From Hippophae tibetana (taxonomy: Eukaryota; Streptophyta; Magnoliopsida; Rosales; Elaeagnaceae): DNA of 64,000 nt. The translations under genes were made by a program, and so were the position numbers. Numbering within the stretch: position 1 is the stretch's first letter; the number at the start of each line of letters is the position of its first letter. This document shows, piece by piece, positions 61,081 to 64,000 of the stretch. The notes beneath the pieces are model-generated. The model ran no database searches, was not told where the DNA came from, and saw only the letters and a program-made list of their open reading frames with translations. The stretch spans positions 5,107,001 to 5,171,000 of the forward strand of contig CM072809.1 in assembly GCA_037013495.1 (NCBI GenBank), written 5' to 3'.

Positions 61081-61599
61081 TGTTTTTTTTTTTCTAATTT
61101 TTTCGTTGTTTGGTCGTTCTCGTTTTTTTTATATTCCTGCACACACTTTGTTTTCTAATCTATCATATATATATATATATATATATAGGTAATCATTAAA
61201 ATCTAATAATATCATATTTGTATCTTTTTGGGTTTTGCCGCGGCCCTTGTTTATATATATTACCTCTAATCCCAACTTCTGTATAAATACATAATAATAA
61301 TAATAATTTCTTTTAAAAGTCTTAACACATCTAAAAAATATTTAATTAGTAATTTCATAGATTGATTTAAATTTAAATAAATACTTTAACACAAAAAATA
61401 ATTTTAGATTTATGAATATGTGTTATTAAATGTATGAATGTAATCCTATGTGTCATATTTATAAAAGATATAGCTAAAGTATAATTATCTGAAACTCGAG
61501 CATTTGTTTAACTTTTCTTGATAGACTTCATAGCAGGCCTAAAAACAAATTTACAGATAAATATTTTGTGTACGAAAATAACTAACACTTATAATCTTT

Positions 61600-61825
61600 A
61601 CAGAATCATACGAGTTAAAATGCATATATAAACATTGCTAACCAAAAGCACTTAATAAACAATTAACTAATCAAATTTAAATAAAATGCATATATAATTA
61701 ATGTTGTGCATACATGTTACTAAGATGTTGGAAAACTAACTTTTCAAACGTTTAATCTATTGGGAGAATGACTAACAATATTTTTATACATTTATCACTC
61801 TTCTACAAGTTGCTATATGTAATAT
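61600..61825 (+). repeat. Dispersed ~0.2-kb repeat, copy iii (partial fourth copy at 61855-61985)
   Basis: Contains AGCACTTAATAAACAATTAA, GCATATATAATTAATGTTG and TATTGGGAGAATGACTAACA. 61855-61985 repeats only the end (TTTATTGGGAGAAGTG, TATGTTTATACATTTATTG). Confidence 0.55.
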
Positions 61826-64000
61826 TTATATCAAATATTAACAATTCAACAATTGGAATTACTAGTGAACATAAGACCTTCAATTATGATACTATGTTAA
61901 AATATGCAGGAAAACCTACTTTTCCAAATGCTTAATTTATTGGGAGAAGTGTTTACAATATGTTTATACATTTATTGCTACAATGACTAAAATAAGAAAG
62001 AACAACATATCTCTATGTATTATAACTATATAAGCAGTCTAGCACCTCATGGGACCTTCAAAGTGGTTGGCTAGGTTTTTGGATTAAATTGATGGTCTGT
62101 TATATGCATATGGACATGGATCAAAATAGAATTCTTGGAAGAAAATAAAGTTGCTAAAAAGCTCGCCGTCAACTCCCAAGAGATTTAAGTCACTCGGGAT
62201 GTCAGGTTTTATAGTTCTTTCCTATTTGAAAAAGAGACGGACACTAAAAACTCATTTCAGTTTAGGTTGTTAAAATTGAAAAGAAATCCAAGATGAAAAA
62301 TTTACCCTGGCATCCCCAAAAATTGTGAAGACTTTAATAATGGAAGTCGACTCTTACCAAAGACTAATATGTGATAATCAATGTAGAAAGAGAAACATAT
62401 AACCTCCCTCATTTAGAATGTAGGTCTAACATGAGACCCGATCTCTTCCAAGCCAAGGCTTGTGAAAGACCTAAAGTCAAAGATTTGTCTGGCCATTGAA
62501 CCACGGGTACGATCTGTGTTCCCAACTTATTCTGATAAAATAGTGACCATAAATTCTTAGTTACCAGTATACAACCACAAGATGCTAATTTAAAGATAAA
62601 TAATGTCGAAGAATAAGAATTGACAATTTCAATAATAGATGTTAATACTGTGCAAACCTTTCAAGAGAAGGTGAACCTCACTTCACCAGGGAAATGACCT
62701 TGAACTAGTAGACGGCCTCCACAAAGAGACATGAATGCACTTGCACTCATACCCTGACCAGATACATTGGTCAATTGCCCACATGGAAACTCTAAATCAA
62801 CAAATGACTGGAGAGGAAGAAAAAGAACAACGCTTAAAATTCACCCCACATAACTAATAGTAAGAATATATATTTCAAATATTTGCTACAGCTTACAGCT
62901 GCATCTGCTTAAAGTGATCCACTTCCAAAAACCAAGGTCAGCGTAATAGATAAAGGCTCATGCAAAAAGTTGACTAGACTAGGAAATGGTAAACATAATC
63001 ACCAATCGTTGTTACATAAGCACAATGGATGTTCACCAATATCAAAACTTGTACAAACCTTAATGGTATATCTTCAGCACAACCAATCAGATTTCAATTA
63101 ATATATTCAAATATTCAAGCAAGAATAATTTTTATTAAATAACACTAACTAGTGAATGAGACTTTTATGGGACCCTAGGCTTTTTTGAAAAGAATGGAAG
63201 GGGCAGATTTTCAGAAATAAAAGAGGAGCTTGTTCAACATTGTGAATAAATGTTTGCTATTGATTGTGGTTTTTTTGATCCACGGAACTCCTTGTAAACC
63301 TAGATTTCCAACTAAGAAACACTCAAGTTCAATTGCCCAATGGAGCTTAAATCCATGACAGGCATGCATACATATGAATTTCAAAGTAAAAAGCTAAAAA
63401 TATAAGTTGGCTCATGCTAGTCTGGTTGCTCATGCATCGAAATGATGTTTCAAGTTCGCTTATGTGTAACTCACTTACACAAGCTAAGTGATTGACATGC
63501 ATCATGGACATTAAGAGCCACCTCATGTGCTTAGACCAGACAGCTGGACAAAGAGAATGTATACCATTCAGACAATAAACAAATGAGAAAAGAAGATAAA
63601 AGTAAAATATTATATTATTAGATGACTTGCATGAGATATTCAAAGAGCACAAAAACAAATCACAGCAGGGGAAGGAGAGAGGACCATAAGAAGTACTGCA
63701 GTTAAACAATTAAGTGGCACCATAAATGCTATACCAAGTTAGAACAGCATAGGATACAGTACATATTTTTCAAAGTAACAGCCATTCTTCCATGAAAACT
63801 GGTTGATTCAAACCTTCAGATCATAACCATACCAAAGCAAGTGCTGCTTTGACAAATGAACAGGCAAAAGGAGAGTTGCATCACGAACAAAAAGTACTGG
63901 CCCAAGCTGAATAAGGAAGAGAGATGAGTTATCATTCCCAGATGTGGAACTTTTGTGAGATGCTTCCACTCTCCATAAGTCCCCCCTTGCAACCAAAGAA

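Larger units (their letters stand above)
53666..64000 (-). pseudogene. Decayed conserved plant gene (unnamed), six exon remnants; 5' end outside the window
   Basis: Six blocks on the minus strand join in a sensible order: A 64000-63814 (RDATLLLPVHLSKQHLLWYG), B 63568-63479 (HSLCPAVWSKH, RWLLMSM), C 62807-62658 (SFVDLEFPCGQ, LCGGRLL), D 62531 to ~62419 (VVQWPDKS, QALAWKRSGLM), E ~54323-54176 (CPTFGVSNPGL, QPSAFASIS), F 53813-53666 (SKWNGNVGNSG, DTPLTNVGRPSFSIQI, stop). They read as the C-terminal half of a conserved plant protein that I cannot name with confidence. Lesions: B has CTG where an AG acceptor is expected; TGA at 62663-62661 in C; a 1-nt frameshift near the end of D; a 2-nt frameshift in E near 54262. 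The intron between D and E holds a Copia element and repeats. Confidence 0.7.

Noticed and set aside
1..64000. tRNA, rRNA or other structured RNA genes
   Set aside because: Scanning by eye gave only Copia primer sites complementary to initiator tRNA-Met, not tRNA genes. A covariance-model search would be needed to exclude small RNAs.

Overview
The window is plant nuclear DNA, most likely from a eudicot. It is AT-rich, has many-exon genes with GT..AG introns, and is crowded with nested LTR retrotransposons and one CACTA transposon. No species can be named from the sequence alone.

Layout. (1) 1-1193: a gutted Copia fragment (gag piece and 3' LTR) lies inside an intron of the first gene. (2) 1237-13366, minus strand: twenty consecutive exons of an LRR-malectin receptor-like kinase (LRR-RLK subfamily VIII-2 type). 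They are open over 686 codons and stop early in the kinase domain where the Copia fragment begins. Its intron 18 is swollen to 7 kb by a decayed minus-strand Copia element (2245-8404). (3) 14691-28723: a LARD-like non-autonomous LTR element whose gag-like ORF is split by a truncated gypsy-type LTR/leader (15996-17807) and a 9.2-kb CACTA element (17808-26973). The CACTA carries a broken TNP2 transposase and a second gene ending in a Ulp1-like cysteine protease domain. (4) 28724-37098: AT-rich intergenic DNA with short repeats. (5) 37099-47350, plus strand: a complete 24-exon paralogue of the receptor kinase, 1021 aa, with all kinase motifs; a Copia gag fragment sits in its intron 1. (6) 48733-53523: a minus-strand Tnt1-like Copia element with an intact 1344-codon polyprotein, a GTAAC target duplication, and a 5' LTR that has lost about 313 bp. 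(7) 53666 to the right edge, minus strand: a decayed conserved plant gene, unnamed, with several independent lesions. A second Copia element (54374-59642, TSD ATAGA, four ORF lesions) sits in one of its introns, inside one copy of a dispersed ~0.2-kb repeat.

How the genes relate. The two receptor kinases are inverted, head-to-head paralogues with the same exon order and phases. They should be plasma-membrane receptors with an LRR plus malectin ectodomain and a cytosolic Ser/Thr kinase. The plus-strand copy looks functional. The minus-strand copy is interrupted and, within the window, could at most give a membrane-anchored receptor with no kinase core. Almost everything else is transposon history, and insertion order can be read in several places. 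I found no clearly unprecedented system. The best leads are the CACTA-borne Ulp1 protease, the kinase-less receptor paralogue, the intact Tnt1-like ORF behind a damaged promoter LTR, and the TGACGTCA/TTGAC-rich leader of the second Copia element.
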